Shown one piece after another: positions 1-7,466 of a DNA stretch of 23,697 bases. Position numbers and translations under genes: made by a program. Source of the DNA: CF-96 sp036269455. GTDB taxonomy: Bacteria; Chloroflexota; Dormibacteria; Aeolococcales; Aeolococcaceae. The stretch spans positions 1 to 23,697 of the forward strand of contig DATARS010000016.1 of NCBI GenBank assembly GCA_036269455.1, given 5' to 3'. Under the pieces are notes generated by a model, which was not told the DNA's origin, did no database searches, and worked only from the letters and a program-made list of their open reading frames with translations. Every line of letters begins with the position of its first letter. The stretch's first letter is position 1.

Positions 1-43
1 CACGGCATCGGGCGCGCCAGCGCACGATGTCTTTGGGCTGAGC

Positions 44-66
44 GGGGGGAGGGGTACCCTCCCCCC
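44..66. terminator. Strong GC hairpin, possible terminator of the gene upstream of the window
   Basis: Positions 44-53 (GGGGGGAGGG) pair perfectly with 57-66 (CCCTCCCCCC) around a 3-nt GTA loop. A second, smaller dyad (CGGTT, AAC, AACCG) follows at 66-78. There is no clear T-tract on either side, so this is not a textbook intrinsic terminator. Its place just ahead of a plus-strand operon, with a stop codon at 39-41 in one plus frame, fits the 3' end of a preceding gene. It could instead act as an RNA-stability or regulatory hairpin. Confidence 0.45.
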
Positions 67-102
67 GGTTAACAACCGACTCAGACACCGACCAGCCCGT
101 AT

Positions 103-172
103 CCCACGCAGACCACCCACCCCGACTCCCACGCCGACCACCCCGACTCCCACACAGACCACCCACCCCGAT
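103..172 (+). repeat. Three imperfect C-rich tandem repeats in the leader of the AtuA operon
   Basis: Three copies of a unit that begins CCCAC and ends CCCCGA(C)T lie at 103-127 (25 nt), 128-148 (21 nt) and 149-172 (24 nt). The middle copy lacks an internal CCCA, and the last copy lacks one C near its end. The minus strand is correspondingly rich in runs of three to four G and could form a G-quadruplex. The repeat lies just upstream of the probable -10 element of the acyl-CoA operon. The unit lengths are not all multiples of three, which argues against a coding repeat. Confidence 0.75.
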
Positions 173-202
173 ATGCTGTAACGGACGTTCGATCCAGAGG
201 GA
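172..202 (+). promoter_or_regulatory. Probable -10 element and ribosome-binding site for the AtuA operon
   Basis: TATGCT at 172-177 is a reasonable -10 hexamer, but no convincing -35 is visible 16-18 bases upstream because that DNA is the C-rich repeat. AGAGGGA at 196-202 is a good Shine-Dalgarno sequence, eight bases before the ATG at 211, and supports that start. The transcription start would fall near 184, giving a short leader of under 30 bases. Confidence 0.4.
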
Positions 203-210
203 CGCGACGC

Positions 211-1584
211 ATGGCGACACTCAGGCTCGGCGCCGGCGGGGCGTACTGGGGCGACGCCGTCGAGCCCGCCGTGGAGCTGGTCCGCCACGCGGACATCTCC
301 TACCTCGGCGTCGACTTCCTCGCCGAGCTCACCATGGCGCTGCTTGCGCGGCAGCGGCTGCGCGACCCGGCGAAGGGCTGGATCGAGGACGTGGTCCCCT
401 ACCTCGACCGAATCTGGCCGCCGGCGGCGGAGCGGGGGATCCGGGTGGTCACCAACGCGGGCGGGGCCAACCCGGCGGCGGCGGCGGCGGCGGTGTGCGA
501 CCACGCGGCGGCGCGGGGGTGGCCGCCGCTGCGGCTGGGGGTGGTCGAGGGCGACGACGTCACCGACCGCATCGAGGGCTGGCGGCGGGACGGCCTGCGG
601 CTCGTCAACCTCGACACCGGCGAGCCCGACATCGACCGCATCGCCGATCGGGTGGTGTCGGCGACCGTCTACCTCGGCTCGGAGGGGATCGTCGAGGCGC
701 TCGGCGAGGGGGCGCAGGTGGTGCTCACCGGGCGCTGCTCGGACAACGCGCTCTTCGTCGGGCCGATGATGCACGAGTTCGGCTGGAGCTTCGCCGACCC
801 TGACTGGGACCGGCTCGGCGCCGCGGTGATCGTCGGCCATCTGCTCGAGTGCGGCGCCTGCGCGACCGGGGGGATGTCATCGCAGTTCGCCACCGTGGAA
901 CGGCCCTGGGAGATCGGCTTCCCGATCGCCGAGGTCACCGACGCCGGCGAGGCGGTGATCACCAAGCTGCCCGGCAGCGGGGGGGTGGTGAACCCCTGGA
1001 CGATCAAGGAGCAGATCGTCTACGAGATCCACGACCCCGCCCGCTACCTGATGCCCGACGCCGTCGCCGACTTCACCGCCGTCGAGCTCGAGGAGGAGGG
1101 TCGGGACCGGGTGCGGGTGCGCGGGATGCGGGGCTGCGCCCGGCCGGACACGCTCAAGGCGCTGATCGGCTACCGCGACGGCTGGATCGCCGAGGGGCTG
1201 GTGGTGGTGCCCTGGCCCGACGCCCGCGGCCGCGCCGCCTTCGCCCAGCGGCTCTTCGAGGAGCGGCTCGGCATCGCCGGCGTCGACCCCCTCGAGCTGC
1301 GCGTCGACCGGATGGGGGTGAACAGCCTCCACGGCGAGGCGGCGCGGGCCGGCGCCGACGATCCGGCGGAGATCTGCCTGCGCTTCGCGGTGCACGTGGC
1401 GACCCGGGCCGAGGCCGAGGCGGCGCGGCGGGAGATCACCCACGTCTGGGGGCTGGGCGCGGTGGGCACCGCATTCGGCTCGCCGATGCGCCCCCGCGAG
1501 GTGATCGCGCTCTGGCCCGCGCTGGTGCCGCGCGACGCGGTCGCGCCCCACGTGCGGGTGAGCCTGATGGAGGCGGGGCGGTGA
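211..1584 (+). CDS. AtuA-family (DUF1446) acyclic terpene utilization protein
   Basis: This is a 457-residue protein of the AtuA/DUF1446 family. The family was first noted in the acyclic terpene (citronellol/geraniol) utilization cluster of Pseudomonas, but its biochemical role is not established. Family hallmarks seen here are a VTNAGG segment near residue 80, GRCSDNALFVGP followed by HEFGW near 175-195, GHLLECGACATGG near 210-225, and ERPWEIGFPI just after. The ATG start has a good Shine-Dalgarno. The protein lacks the C-terminal domain that closes longer family members, and that domain is encoded by the next gene through a GTGA overlap at 1581-1584. Co-occurrence with a carboxylase and a hydratase supports a role in catabolism of a branched or terpenoid acyl-CoA. 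The actual substrate cannot be read from the sequence. Confidence 0.92.
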   Translation: MATLRLGAGGAYWGDAVEPAVELVRHADISYLGVDFLAELTMALLARQRLRDPAKGWIEDVVPYLDRIWPPAAERGIRVVTNAGGANPAAAAAAVCDHAAARGWPPLRLGVVEGDDVTDRIEGWRRDGLRLVNLDTGEPDIDRIADRVVSATVYLGSEGIVEALGEGAQVVLTGRCSDNALFVGPMMHEFGWSFADPDWDRLGAAVIVGHLLECGACATGGMSSQFATVERPWEIGFPIAEVTDAGEAVITKLPGSGGVVNPWTIKEQIVYEIHDPARYLMPDAVADFTAVELEEEGRDRVRVRGMRGCARPDTLKALIGYRDGWIAEGLVVVPWPDARGRAAFAQRLFEERLGIAGVDPLELRVDRMGVNSLHGEAARAGADDPAEICLRFAVHVATRAEAEAARREITHVWGLGAVGTAFGSPMRPREVIALWPALVPRDAVAPHVRVSLMEAGR

Positions 1585-1886
1585 CCCCGGTGCGCGACCT
1601 CGCCTTCGGGCGCTCCGGCGACAAGGGCGATGTGGCCAACGTCGGCCTCATCGCCCGGGACGCGGACGCCTGGGAGCGGCTGCGGCGCGGCGTCACCCCC
1701 GAGCTGGTGCGCGCCCACCTCGGCGGCATGGTCCGCGGCGGCATCGAGGTCTACGAGCTGCCCGGCATCCAGTGCCTCAACGTGGTGCTGCGCGGCGCCC
1801 TCGGCGGCGGCGCCTCGCGGACCCTCCGCTTCGACCAGACCGGCAAGGCCTTCGCCACCATCCTCATGGGGATGGAGATTCCGTGA
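1581..1886 (+). CDS. Small AtuA-related protein (C-terminal-type domain)
   Basis: This 101-residue protein starts with GTG inside the stop of the preceding AtuA gene. It reads as the stand-alone version of the C-terminal domain found fused in longer AtuA-like proteins. Early segments are LAFGRSGDKGD and ANVGLIAR, followed by a middle stretch around VYELPGIQ and ending FATILMGMEIP. It probably forms a complex with, or completes, the larger AtuA protein; this is inferred from the split arrangement and likely translational coupling. No catalytic residues can be assigned. Its stop overlaps the GTG start of the carboxylase gene at 1883-1886. Confidence 0.85.
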   Translation: MTPVRDLAFGRSGDKGDVANVGLIARDADAWERLRRGVTPELVRAHLGGMVRGGIEVYELPGIQCLNVVLRGALGGGASRTLRFDQTGKAFATILMGMEIP

Positions 1887-3424
1887 GCGACACCCCGGAG
1901 TCGCTCGCCGAGCTGCGCCGCCGCGCCGAGCGCGCCCGCCAGGGCGGGTCGCCGGCGGCGCGCGCCGCCCACGAGGCGGCCGGCAAGCGCCTCGCCCGAG
2001 ACCGGGTCGCGGCGCTGCTCGACCCCGGCTCCTTCGTCGAGAACGGGCTGCTCGCGCGCACCTGCGACGAGGGGCTCGCCGCCGACGGAGTGGTCACCGG
2101 CATCGGCACCGTCGGCGGCCGGCCGGTGTGCGTGGTCGCCAACGACTTCACCGTCAAGGCGGGCACCTGGGGCAGGCAGACGATCCGGAAGATCTACCGG
2201 CAGCAGGAGGAGGCGGAGCGCTCGCGCTGCCCGATCGTCTACCTCGTCGACTCCGCCGGGGCGCGGCTCGACGAGCAGTTCGACCTCTTCGTCGACCGCC
2301 AGCACGCCGGCCGCATCTTCCTGACCCAGTGCCGGATGAGCGGGCGCATCCCCCAGATCTGCGTGCTGCTCGGGTCCTCCCCCGCCGGCGCCGCCTACAT
2401 GCCCGCGTTCTGCGACGCGGTGATCATGGTCGAGGGCCACGCCTCCGCCTACCTCGGCTCGCCGCGGATGGTGCAGATGGCGACCCGCGAGGAGGTGACC
2501 TCCGAGGAGATGGGCGGCGCGCGGATGCACTGCGAGGTCAGCGGCCTCGGCGACCACCTCGCCGCCGACGAGGACGCGGCGATGGTCGCGGTGCGCCGCT
2601 ACCTCGACCACCTGCCCCAGCACTGGGAGGCGGAGGTGCCGGCCGTGGCGCCGCGGGCGCCGGCCGCCGGTCCGCCGCTGGGGTCGCTGATCCCCGAGGC
2701 GCAGAGCACCGCCTTCGACATGCGCAGGGTTCTCGACGCGCTCCTCGACGAGGACAGCGTCTTCCAGCACCGGCAGCGCTTCGCCCCCGAGCTGATCTGC
2801 GCCTTCGCCCGCCTCGAGGGGCGCGCCGTCGGCGTCGTCGCCAGCCAGCCGATGCGCAAGGGCGGGGTGCTGACGAGCGACTCCTCCGACAAGGGGGCGC
2901 AGTTCGTGCAGCTCTGCAACGCCTACGGCCTCCCGCTCCTCTTCCTCTGCGACGTCCCCGGTTTCATGGTGGGAAGCGCGGTCGAGAGGGCGGGGATCAT
3001 CCGCCACGGGGCCAAGCTGCTCCAGGCGCTCGCCGACTGCTCGGTGCCGCGGATCTGCGTGGTGGTGCGCAAGGCGTACGGCGCCGGCTACCTGGCGATG
3101 TCGGGGGCCAGCTTCGGCGCCGACGCCACCCTCGCCCTTCCCCAGGCCAGGCTCGCCATCATGGGTCCGGAGGCGGCGGTCAACGCGATCCACTTCAGGC
3201 GCATCGCCGCCATCGAGGACGAGGACGAGCGCGCCGCCTTCGTGGCGGCACGGCGGGAGGAGTACATGGCCGGCATCGACGTCTTCCGCGCCGCGTCGGA
3301 GGCGTACCTCGACGCCGTCGTCGAGCCCGGCGAGCTCCGCCGTGAGCTCGCGCTGCGGCTCCGCCACCTCTGCGGGCGCGCCCTGGAGACGCCGCGGCGC
3401 CGCACCGCGGTGGTCCGGGGATGA
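1883..3424 (+). CDS. Acyl-CoA carboxylase beta (carboxyltransferase) subunit
   Basis: This 513-residue protein has the N- and C-terminal carboxyltransferase halves of biotin-dependent acyl-CoA carboxylases, the family of propionyl-, methylcrotonyl- and geranyl-CoA carboxylases. It moves the carboxyl group from carboxybiotin to an acyl-CoA. Visible motifs are LVDSAGARLDEQ (121-132), the first oxyanion-type segment SSPAGAAYMPA (165-175), CDVPGFMVG (356-364) and the second, RKAYGAGYLAMSG (396-408). The second segment is closer to the propionyl/acetyl-CoA type (KAYG.AY.AM) than to the GAGNYGM type I recall for methylcrotonyl-CoA carboxylases. The GTG start at 1883 is chosen because it gives the usual N-terminus and the 4-bp overlap with the preceding gene. 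No alpha subunit (biotin carboxylase plus biotin carrier) lies in the window. The substrate is unknown; geranyl-CoA is only one possibility suggested by the AtuA neighbour. Confidence 0.94.
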   Translation: MSDTPESLAELRRRAERARQGGSPAARAAHEAAGKRLARDRVAALLDPGSFVENGLLARTCDEGLAADGVVTGIGTVGGRPVCVVANDFTVKAGTWGRQTIRKIYRQQEEAERSRCPIVYLVDSAGARLDEQFDLFVDRQHAGRIFLTQCRMSGRIPQICVLLGSSPAGAAYMPAFCDAVIMVEGHASAYLGSPRMVQMATREEVTSEEMGGARMHCEVSGLGDHLAADEDAAMVAVRRYLDHLPQHWEAEVPAVAPRAPAAGPPLGSLIPEAQSTAFDMRRVLDALLDEDSVFQHRQRFAPELICAFARLEGRAVGVVASQPMRKGGVLTSDSSDKGAQFVQLCNAYGLPLLFLCDVPGFMVGSAVERAGIIRHGAKLLQALADCSVPRICVVVRKAYGAGYLAMSGASFGADATLALPQARLAIMGPEAAVNAIHFRRIAAIEDEDERAAFVAARREEYMAGIDVFRAASEAYLDAVVEPGELRRELALRLRHLCGRALETPRRRTAVVRG

Positions 3425-4233
3425 CCCTGCTGCTGCTCGAGCGCGACGGCCCGGTGGCCCACCTGGTGCTGAACCGCCCGGAGCGGCGCAACGCGCTGAG
3501 CGCGGAGATGTGGGAGGAGCTCGCCGAGCTCGGCGGGCGGCTCGGCGGCGACGAGTCGCTGCGCGCCCTCGTGGTCCGCGGCGCCGGGCCGTCCTTCAGC
3601 GCCGGCGCCGACCTCGACGTGCTCCGCGGGCAGTCCTCCGGGCTCGGCGCGCTGATCGCCGATCCGGCCACCAGCGACGCCGACTACCTCGCCTGCCTGG
3701 CGCGCATGTACCAGGGGTACCGGTGGCTGCGCGGCGCCCCCTTCGTCACCATCGCCGCGATCCACGGCCACGCGCTCGGCGGCGGGCTCGAGCTCGCCCT
3801 CGCCTGCGACCTGCGCATCGCCGCGGAGTCGGCCAAACTGGGGCTGCCCGAGCTTCGCCTCGGGGTGATCCCCGACATGGGGGCGACGGCGCTGCTGCCG
3901 CGGCTGGTCGGCGAGGCGCGGGCCAAGGAGCTGCACCTGCTCGGCGAGAGCATCGGCGCCGCCGAGGCCGAGCGCATCGGCATGGTCAACCGGATCGTCC
4001 CCGACTCCGAGCTGGTCGACACCGCCGCCGCGATGGCGGCGCGCATCGCCGCGCTCCCGCCCCTGGCGATGCGCAACGCCCGGGCCGCGATCGACGGCGC
4101 GGCGACCGCCACGCTCGACGAGGCGGTGGCGCTCGCCGCCCGCCTCCAGCTCGCCTGCTTCCGCTCCGCCGACCGCGACGAGGCGCTGACCGCGTTCGTC
4201 GAGCGCCGCCCCGGGGTCTACTCCGGCCGCTGA
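3421..4233 (+). CDS. Enoyl-CoA hydratase/isomerase (crotonase family)
   Basis: This 270-residue protein has the normal length for a crotonase. The first oxyanion-hole segment is FSAGADL (59-65), and HGHALGGGLELALACD (115-130) carries the second. Both acids used by true enoyl-CoA hydratases are present: Glu124 in GGLE and Glu144 in GLPE, matching Glu144 and Glu164 of the rat enzyme. A water-adding role is therefore likely, rather than one of the family's side reactions. The ATG overlaps the carboxylase stop (ATGA, 3421-3424), so the two are probably translated in tandem. In the Pseudomonas atu pathway a hydratase of this family (AtuE) follows geranyl-CoA carboxylation, and the order here matches that logic. 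The gene ends 16 bases inside the convergent TetR gene, so there is no room for a terminator between the operons. Confidence 0.92.
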   Translation: MTLLLLERDGPVAHLVLNRPERRNALSAEMWEELAELGGRLGGDESLRALVVRGAGPSFSAGADLDVLRGQSSGLGALIADPATSDADYLACLARMYQGYRWLRGAPFVTIAAIHGHALGGGLELALACDLRIAAESAKLGLPELRLGVIPDMGATALLPRLVGEARAKELHLLGESIGAAEAERIGMVNRIVPDSELVDTAAAMAARIAALPPLAMRNARAAIDGAATATLDEAVALAARLQLACFRSADRDEALTAFVERRPGVYSGR

Positions 4234-4805
4234 CCCCCGGCGCCGACCCCGCGGAGCAGCAGGTCGATGAAGACACGCCCGATCTCCTCGGGGGCGCGGC
4301 CGCCGTCGGGGCGGTACCACTGGTGGCCGTAGTTGAACATTCCCAGCACGGCGAGCACGGTGAGCCGCACGTCGTGCTCGCGCAGCGCGCCCTCGGCGAT
4401 GCCGCGGCGCAGCAGCCCCTCGAGCAGCCGCTCGACGTCGCGCCGCCGCGCCGCCACCTCGGCGAACCGGTCGCCGCGGATGCGGCGCTGCTCGGTGAAG
4501 AACGCGACCATGTGGTCTCGGTACTCGTGGAGGTGGCGCATCATCAGCTCGCCGGCGGCGACGAGTGCATCGACCGCGGGGACGTCCCGCGCGCAGATGC
4601 GCTCCAGCTCCACGGCGAAGTTGCCCACGTACTCCTCGTGGATGCGCGCCAGCAGCTCCTCCTTGCTCTCGATGTGGTAGTACATCGCGCCCAGCCCCAT
4701 CCCCACCGCCGCGGCGATGTCGCGCATGCTCGTCTCGGCGTAGCCGTGCTCGGCGAAGAGGTGCGCCGCGGCGGCGGCGATCTGGGCGCGCCGGTCCGCG
4801 GTCAC
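4218..4805 (-). CDS. TetR/AcrR-family transcriptional regulator (KstR2-like C-terminus)
   Basis: This is a 195-residue one-component regulator. The N-terminal helix-turn-helix spans about 7-53, with AAHLFAEHGYAETSM followed by the recognition-helix region VGMGLGAMYYHIESKEELL. The C-terminal segment FNYGHQWYRPDG followed by EEIGRVFIDLLLRG resembles KstR2-type TetR proteins that sense CoA thioesters; this is recall, not a search. The GTG at 4805 is chosen because it precedes the helix-turn-helix by the usual few residues and overlaps the stop of the preceding minus-strand gene (GTGA, 4802-4805). A longer in-frame extension to 5003 is Arg/Gly-rich shadow sequence inside the neighbouring gene. 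It is the last gene of the aromatic operon and converges with the acyl-CoA operon, so either could be its target. Confidence 0.88.
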   Translation of the reverse strand: MTADRRAQIAAAAAHLFAEHGYAETSMRDIAAAVGMGLGAMYYHIESKEELLARIHEEYVGNFAVELERICARDVPAVDALVAAGELMMRHLHEYRDHMVAFFTEQRRIRGDRFAEVAARRRDVERLLEGLLRRGIAEGALREHDVRLTVLAVLGMFNYGHQWYRPDGGRAPEEIGRVFIDLLLRGVGAGGQRPE

Positions 4806-5533
4806 AACCAGGAGGGTAGCTCCGGCAGCCCTCCCGACTCCACCTCGAGCCCGGCGCCCGCGGTGCGGCCGATCAGCCAGAAGACGACCGGCTGGGCCCG
4901 GCCGGTGATGCGCACCGGCGCGTCCGTGGGGGAGCCGCCCACGGCGTACATGAACCCCGGGCCGCGCAGCTCGACCCGCTGCGTGACGTGGCCGTCCGCC
5001 CACTGCGCGAGCTCGCCGAGGAACGGCAGCGCCACCGCGTCGGGCATCACCTCGGGCCCGGCGCCGATGTCGAGGTCGACGAGGTGGATCCAGAGCTCGC
5101 GGATGCGCATCCAGAGGATCGCCGCGGCGGGGATCTCCCGGCCGGAGTTGGTCCGCACCGTCGCCTCCCAGTCGGTGGGCCGCAGCTCGCGCGTCGCGGT
5201 GCGCAGCCGCTCCGCGGTGGCCGCGAGGTCGGCGCGCAGCTCGTCGATCCCGCGCCCCGAGCCGGCCTCGATGTCGCCGTCACGGACCTCGCGGCTGGGG
5301 TACATCGGCGTCGGCGTTCCCGTCCGCGCCCAGGAGCAGAGGTTGAGGATCGCCTCGGCGTTGCGTGCGAGGTGGCTGAGGACGTGGCCGCGAGTCCACC
5401 CCGGGAGCAGCGAGGGCCCGGCGGCCTCGGCGTCGGTGAGCGCCGCGGCGCGGCGCTCGACCTCGGCCTGTGCGGCGTCGACCCAGTCGAGCAGCTCGGC
5501 GGAGCCGGGGATGGTCGCGGACTCGGGGTTCAT
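4802..5533 (-). CDS. Maleylpyruvate isomerase, mycothiol-dependent type (DinB-fold)
   Basis: This 243-residue protein belongs to the TIGR03083/mycothiol-dependent maleylpyruvate isomerase family, part of the DinB superfamily. The segment LLPGWTRGHVLSHLARNAE (42-60) is typical. The three zinc ligands known from the Corynebacterium glutamicum enzyme (His52, Glu144, His148) have clear counterparts: His54, Glu146 and His150, the last two in RELWIH. The expected reaction converts maleylpyruvate to fumarylpyruvate with mycothiol as cofactor. Family members outside aromatic clusters do other jobs, so the assignment rests on the ligands plus the adjacent gentisate dioxygenase and fumarylpyruvate hydrolase. 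The ATG at 5533 overlaps the upstream stop (ATGA, 5530-5533). Confidence 0.85.
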   Translation of the reverse strand: MNPESATIPGSAELLDWVDAAQAEVERRAAALTDAEAAGPSLLPGWTRGHVLSHLARNAEAILNLCSWARTGTPTPMYPSREVRDGDIEAGSGRGIDELRADLAATAERLRTATRELRPTDWEATVRTNSGREIPAAAILWMRIRELWIHLVDLDIGAGPEVMPDAVALPFLGELAQWADGHVTQRVELRGPGFMYAVGGSPTDAPVRITGRAQPVVFWLIGRTAGAGLEVESGGLPELPSWL

Positions 5534-6402
5534 CGCCGCGCCTCCGCACCCGTACCCGCGGCGGTCGCGGCGACGCCACCCTCGGCGACGCAGCGGTTGT
5601 GGCACTCGCCGATCGATTGGATGACGGTGCGCAGCACCTGTCCGGGGGCGAGGAACACCTTGGGATCGCGCGCCGCGCCGACGCCGCCGGGGGTGCCGGT
5701 GACGATGAGGTCGCCGGGGCGCAGGGTGGTGATCGCGCTGATGTAGGCGACGAGCTCGGCGGGGCCGAAGACGAGATCGGAGGTGCGCGCCGACTGCATC
5801 ACCGCGCCATCGACCTCGCAGCGCAGCTCGAGGTCGGCTGCGTCGCCGCACTCGTCGGGGGTGACCAGCCACGGCCCCACCGGGGTGGTCGCCTCGAACG
5901 CCTTGCCCGAGAGCCACTGCTGGGTGCGCCACTGCCAGTCGCGCATCGAGACGTCGTTGACCACGGTGTAGCCGGCGATGGCGGCCGCCGCCTGCTCGCG
6001 GGTGGCGCGGCGAACCGGCGCGCCGACGACCACGCCGAGCTCGGCCTCCCAGTCGACCTCGTCGCTCACCGCCGGGAGCACGAGGTCGTCGTGCGCCCCG
6101 AGCAGGGTGTCGGGGAACTTGGCGAAGAGGGTCGGATGGCTGGGCAGCTCACGCCCCATCTCGAGGATGTGGGAGCGGTAGTTCAGCCCGACGCAGAGGA
6201 TCTTCGAGGGGATGGGGACGAGCGGCGCGTAGCCGAGGTTCATGAGCTGATGGCGGGGACCGTCCGTCTGCGCGGCGCGCTCGCGCCAGGCGTCCTGCTC
6301 GAGCAGCGCGCGCAGGTCGGGGTGGCCGAGCTCGACGGCGCTGTCGCCGTCGATGCGCACCGCGGTGCGCCGTCCGTCGATGATCGCCGTCGCCAGCCTC
6401 AT
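5530..6402 (-). CDS. Fumarylacetoacetate hydrolase-family protein, probable fumarylpyruvate hydrolase
   Basis: This 290-residue enzyme has the FAH catalytic fold: LCVGLNYRSH (69-78), FAKFPDTLLG (93-102), the acidic metal-binding set Glu119 and Glu121 in DWEAELGVV plus Asp150 in VVNDVSMRD, then SGKAFEATTPVGPW (165-178) and IVTGTPGGVG (233-242). In this family the metal and a conserved lysine support C-C bond hydrolysis. Its place between gentisate dioxygenase and maleylpyruvate isomerase points to cleavage of fumarylpyruvate into fumarate and pyruvate. Direct hydrolysis of maleylpyruvate is a less likely alternative because an isomerase is encoded next door. The start at 6402 gives the 4-bp overlap with the dioxygenase stop. 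Confidence 0.9.
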   Translation of the reverse strand: MRLATAIIDGRRTAVRIDGDSAVELGHPDLRALLEQDAWRERAAQTDGPRHQLMNLGYAPLVPIPSKILCVGLNYRSHILEMGRELPSHPTLFAKFPDTLLGAHDDLVLPAVSDEVDWEAELGVVVGAPVRRATREQAAAAIAGYTVVNDVSMRDWQWRTQQWLSGKAFEATTPVGPWLVTPDECGDAADLELRCEVDGAVMQSARTSDLVFGPAELVAYISAITTLRPGDLIVTGTPGGVGAARDPKVFLAPGQVLRTVIQSIGECHNRCVAEGGVAATAAGTGAEARR

Positions 6403-7466
6403 GCGCGCGTCTCCTCCACGGTCTCGGTGCGGTACAGCCCCAGCGCCTCGTACACCGGCGCGTCGCTGAAGGTGAACAGATCGAGCCGGGTGTGTGCGTG
6501 CAGACGCAGCGGGCACCACGAGGGCACCGCGACCAGGTCCCCGGCGGCGAGCTCGATCCGCCGCCCGGCCAGCTCGGCGGCGCCGCTGCCGCTGAACACC
6601 TGCCACACCGACGAGCCGGTGGCGCGGCGCGGCGCGGTCGACGTGCCCGCCGCGATGCGGTGCATCTCGGTGCGCAGGGTGACGAGCGCGTCGCGCCCGG
6701 TGGTGGGGTTGGAGTAGCGGATCGCCGCGTGCCCGGGCTCGACCGCGCCGCCGTGGCCCTCGGCGTCGAGCTCGAGCTGGGCGGTGAGCGCGGCGTCGGT
6801 GTGCTCCCAGCGGTAGGCGGTCAGCGGGGAGTTGCGGGTGTCGCCGGCCGCGGCGGGGCGCAGCCCGGGATGTCCCCACAGCCGCTCGGCGCGCGAGCGC
6901 TCCGGCGCCGCGCGGTCGACGGTCTCGTCGCCGAACTCGAAGAAGCCGGCGTCGAGCTGTCCCACCAGGGGGATGTCGAGGCCGTCGAGCCAGACCATGG
7001 CGCGCTCGCCCGCGTGGTGGTGGCCGTGCCAGTCCCAGGAGGCGGTGAGCAGAAGGTCGCCGGGGCGCATCGCCACCGGATCGCCGTTGACAACCGTCCA
7101 CACCCCCTCGCCCTCGACGATGAAGCGGAAGGCCGACTGGGTGTGGCGGTGGGCCGGCGCCACCTCGCCGGGACCGAGGTACTGGACCGCCGCCCAGAGA
7201 GTCGGGGTCACATGGGCCTCGCCGCCGAGCCCCGGGTTGGCGAGGGCGATGGCGCGGCGCTCGCCGCCGCGGCCCACCGGCACCAGCTCGCCGGCGCGGG
7301 TGGCGAGGGCACGGAGCAGCTCCCACCGCCAGACGTGGGGGACCGCACGGGGCTGCGGGGTGACGGGCATGAGGTCAGCGCGCTGGGTCCAGAGCGGGCG
7401 CAGGTCCGCCGCCTCGAAGTCGGCGTAGAGCCGGGCGAGCGCCGGATCGAGATCGGTGGCGATCAT
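6399..7466 (-). CDS. Gentisate 1,2-dioxygenase (bicupin)
   Basis: This 355-residue bicupin is the expected size for gentisate 1,2-dioxygenase, an Fe(II) enzyme that opens the gentisate ring to maleylpyruvate. The N-terminal cupin contains PAHRHTQSAFRFIVEG (104-119), with His106 and His108 as iron ligands, and WDWHGHHH (144-151), with His147 as the third. A second, non-catalytic cupin follows around SVWQVFSGSG to AVPSWCPLRLHA (286-325). The N-terminal stretch PLWTQRADLMPVTPQP is characteristic of the family. 1-Hydroxy-2-naphthoate dioxygenases are close relatives and cannot be fully excluded, but the downstream isomerase and hydrolase fit gentisate. The start overlaps the ligase stop at 7463-7466. 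The Streptomyces equivalent is SdgD. Confidence 0.92.
   Translation of the reverse strand: MIATDLDPALARLYADFEAADLRPLWTQRADLMPVTPQPRAVPHVWRWELLRALATRAGELVPVGRGGERRAIALANPGLGGEAHVTPTLWAAVQYLGPGEVAPAHRHTQSAFRFIVEGEGVWTVVNGDPVAMRPGDLLLTASWDWHGHHHAGERAMVWLDGLDIPLVGQLDAGFFEFGDETVDRAAPERSRAERLWGHPGLRPAAAGDTRNSPLTAYRWEHTDAALTAQLELDAEGHGGAVEPGHAAIRYSNPTTGRDALVTLRTEMHRIAAGTSTAPRRATGSSVWQVFSGSGAAELAGRRIELAAGDLVAVPSWCPLRLHAHTRLDLFTFSDAPVYEALGLYRTETVEETRA

Noticed and set aside
2..181. Plus-strand frame open from the window edge, ending in a Pro-Thr-rich tail at 179-181
   Set aside because: It could be the C-terminus of an upstream gene, but it runs through the GC hairpin and the irregular repeat. The other plus frames also stop nearby, so the upstream gene cannot be assigned.
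81..296. Minus-strand 71-codon frame with repeated Trp-Glu-Ser-Gly-Trp segments
   Set aside because: The repeat pattern is only the translation of the C-rich tandem DNA repeat, the repeat units are not all multiples of three, and the frame overlaps the start of the AtuA gene.
4806..5003. N-terminal extension of the TetR gene to 5003
   Set aside because: The added residues are shadow sequence of the overlapping isomerase gene. GTG at 4805 gives the family N-terminus and a 4-bp overlap.
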